From NCBI GenBank assembly GCA_029243225.1, contig JAQWSL010000038.1, forward strand, positions 1 to 33,519: a stretch of 33,519 nucleotides of DNA. Direction: 5' to 3'. This DNA is from Flavobacteriales bacterium. Lineage in GTDB: Bacteria > Bacteroidota > Bacteroidia > Flavobacteriales_D > Parvicellaceae. A program made the position numbers and the translations under genes. Positions 31,900 through 33,519 of this stretch are shown here, in pieces. How positions within the stretch are numbered: position 1 is the stretch's first letter; each line of letters starts with the position of its first letter. The notes under the pieces are model-generated. The model searched no databases. It had not been told where the DNA came from and was given only the letters and a program-made list of their open reading frames with translations.

Positions 31900-33473
31900 A
31901 ACTTTTTATAAATATTATTTTTATTTTCTTTCTATGCTCTTGTGCTCAGCAAGCTGCATTAACTGGTGGGAATAAAGACACAACACCTCCAAGGATATTT
32001 GAAGAGAAAACAATTCCAAAACCACTTTCTATAAATTTTAAATCCAAAACAATAATCCTAGGATTTGATGAATATGTTAAGTTAAAAAGCCTTAAGAAAA
32101 ATTTTTTTGTAAACCCACAAATAAAACAGATCGAAGTTGAAGAAAGAGGGAAAACAATATTTATTTCTATTAATGAGCCATTAAAAGACAACACCACTTA
32201 TACATTTTATTTTGGCAATGCGATTGAAGACATTACAGAGAGCAACGTTTTAAAAGACTTTAAATATGTTGTTTCAACCGGATCATTTATAGATTCCAAT
32301 TTCTTTGAAGGAACTGCTATTGATGCTTTCTCGAAGAAACCTCTTGAGGATTCAAAAATATTTTTGTTTGACACTAAAATTGATACTTTACACAAAGATA
32401 TTGTTCCAAAATACATAACAAACGTAAGTGAAAGTGGTTATTTTAGATTTGACAACTTAACTGAAAAAGAATTTTATTTAATTGCAATTGAAGATGTTAA
32501 CTCTAATAACAAATTTGAGAAAAATACAGAAAAAATAGGGTTTATAGAATCCCCCATAATTCCTGTGCCAGTTAAAGATTCTAACGCCTTGGCTTCAAAA
32601 ACCTTGTTATTTCCACAAATAAAAGCATTGAAAATAATTGAAAAAAAATACACCTTTCCAGGAAAGGTATTACTAATATTTAACCAAAAAGTAGATTCCA
32701 TTTCGTTATTATCATCAACAAGTAAGCTAATTCCTGTTCATAGAAAAAACATTTCAGATTCAATAGCATTTTGGGCAGAGACTCTAAGCGATCGTTTATT
32801 AAAAATAGAAGCTAAATCACTTTTATTTGACTCAATTAAAACAATATCTGTAACCACATCATCTCCAAAAAAAATTGACAGCTTGTTTTCTTTCAAAGAA
32901 AAAAATCTTTCGAATATTAAGCCAGGAATGCCTTTGATTTTAAATTTCAATCATCCCATTAAAACCATTGATACATCTAAAATGTCACTTTTAATTGACA
33001 GCACAAAACAGAATATTGATTGCAGTATTAAAACAGAAAAATTTAGCTTGTTTTTCCCAAAAAACAAGCAAACTAAATATACGTTTATTGCAGAACCCGG
33101 GGCTTTTAATAGCATATATGGGTTTACAAATGATAGTATTAAAATTTTAATCACTGTTAAAAAAGCAAATGATTTTGGGTCTATTTTATTAAACTTAACA
33201 ACCAGTGACAGCACAAGATTTATTACCCAACTATTAAAAAACAACACCTTAGTTCATACATTTTCTTCCTCTCAATTTAATCTCAAAGAAAAAACTCAGT
33301 TCTTAAATCCAGGTAGCTATAATCTTAGAGTAATAAAAGATAGTGATGGAAATGGAAAATGGTCTTCGGGTAATTTCAACATTAAAAGACAACCAGAATC
33401 AATTGCTTACTACAATAAACCAATTGAAATTAAAGCCGGGTGGGACATTGAAGTAATATGGGATTTCAAATAA
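31896..33473 (+). CDS. Ig-like domain lipoprotein
   Basis: This 525-residue lipoprotein has a lipobox in MKLFINIIFIFFLCSC (Cys16), followed by AQQAALTGGNKDTTPPRI, a Bacteroidota pattern ('P.GG.KD.tPP'). The rest is built of beta-sandwich modules. There is a bacterial Ig-like domain at about 40-130 (TTYTFYFGNAIEDITESN), a carboxypeptidase-regulatory-like segment at about 135-205 (SEKGYFRFDNLTEKEFYLIAI-type), and more sandwich domains toward the C-terminus, ending DIEVIWDF. The start is TTG (31896-31898), the only codon that puts the signal peptide first, and it overlaps the upstream TGA. It may have an envelope or surface role. Function unknown. Confidence 0.85.
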   Translation: MKLFINIIFIFFLCSCAQQAALTGGNKDTTPPRIFEEKTIPKPLSINFKSKTIILGFDEYVKLKSLKKNFFVNPQIKQIEVEERGKTIFISINEPLKDNTTYTFYFGNAIEDITESNVLKDFKYVVSTGSFIDSNFFEGTAIDAFSKKPLEDSKIFLFDTKIDTLHKDIVPKYITNVSESGYFRFDNLTEKEFYLIAIEDVNSNNKFEKNTEKIGFIESPIIPVPVKDSNALASKTLLFPQIKALKIIEKKYTFPGKVLLIFNQKVDSISLLSSTSKLIPVHRKNISDSIAFWAETLSDRLLKIEAKSLLFDSIKTISVTTSSPKKIDSLFSFKEKNLSNIKPGMPLILNFNHPIKTIDTSKMSLLIDSTKQNIDCSIKTEKFSLFFPKNKQTKYTFIAEPGAFNSIYGFTNDSIKILITVKKANDFGSILLNLTTSDSTRFITQLLKNNTLVHTFSSSQFNLKEKTQFLNPGSYNLRVIKDSDGNGKWSSGNFNIKRQPESIAYYNKPIEIKAGWDIEVIWDFK

Positions 33474-33519
33474 CTTCAAATGTGTCTGCATCAAGGTTTG
33501 CTGGGAATTTTTTTCTAAA
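33466..33519 (-). CDS. C-terminal end of a gene running off the window (partial)
   Basis: On the minus strand the last bases read in one open frame FRKKFPANLDADTFEVI and then TGA at 33466-33468. It overlaps the convergent lipoprotein stop by eight bases. Only 17 codons are visible, so the family cannot be named. I believe it because the overlap resembles other convergent ends in the window and the frame stays open to the window edge. Confidence 0.4.
   Translation of the reverse strand, partial: FRKKFPANLDADTFEVI

Noticed and set aside
1-33519. Mobile element, CRISPR array or phage remnant
   Set aside because: No transposase, integrase, regular repeat array or phage protein is visible; the one tRNA shows no repeated 3' end that would mark an integration site.

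Overview
The window is a low-GC, gene-dense stretch of chromosome from a member of the Bacteroidota, most likely a marine or freshwater Flavobacteriales-type organism. The grounds are: a GldH gliding lipoprotein, a PorZ-like protein and a subtilase that both end in type IX secretion (T9SS) type A sorting domains, several families typical of this phylum (DUF4837, RicT/PSP1 next to GldH, an Ig-like lipoprotein, the 'KRKYTKG' lipoprotein motif), almost no Shine-Dalgarno sequences, and a TTG-N19-TATTTTTG promoter. I see no insertion sequence, phage, CRISPR array, toxin-antitoxin pair or defence island. The window reads as core chromosome.

Layout. 1-4890: a small membrane protein on the minus strand, then two translationally coupled secreted amidohydrolases, of which only one of three domains keeps its metal ligands. 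4888-6703: a lipoprotein with YwqK/MORN-like repeats, a DUF3108 protein, a conserved 64-residue protein and a 44-residue protein whose last codons lie inside a terminator hairpin. Two TTTCGGCA-N6-TTGT elements resembling sigma-54 promoters lie before the DUF3108 and 44-residue genes. 6730-9871: a LysE exporter, a DAO-type flavin oxidoreductase, a diacylglycerol-kinase-family protein and a secreted MORN protein. 9868-13545: ComF, a membrane-anchored coiled-coil protein, an outer-membrane beta-barrel, and a DUF4837 lipoprotein gene cut in two by one in-frame TAA.

13542-26057 is one co-directional minus-strand run. In transcription order it encodes a CotH-like lipoprotein, PorZ, CvpA, DNA polymerase III delta', RicT, GldH, penicillin-binding protein 1A, an aminotransferase, a lytic transglycosylase and a membrane protein. 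It combines cell-surface secretion and gliding with peptidoglycan synthesis and housekeeping. 26139-28441: tRNA-Arg(TCG) with a terminator, then a secreted S8 protease with its own terminator. 28498-33519: DinB, a lipoprotein with membrane segments, a GNAT acetyltransferase, then a tight YebC - free methionine sulfoxide reductase - Ig-like lipoprotein run, and the end of a convergent gene.

No clear new multi-gene system is visible. The observations most worth checking are the stop-interrupted DUF4837 gene, the paired sigma-54-like elements with the small gene that overlaps its own terminator, the amidohydrolase pair with two degenerate domains, and a Cys-substituted C-terminal module in the secreted protease. 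All family assignments come from reading the protein sequences, with no database search.
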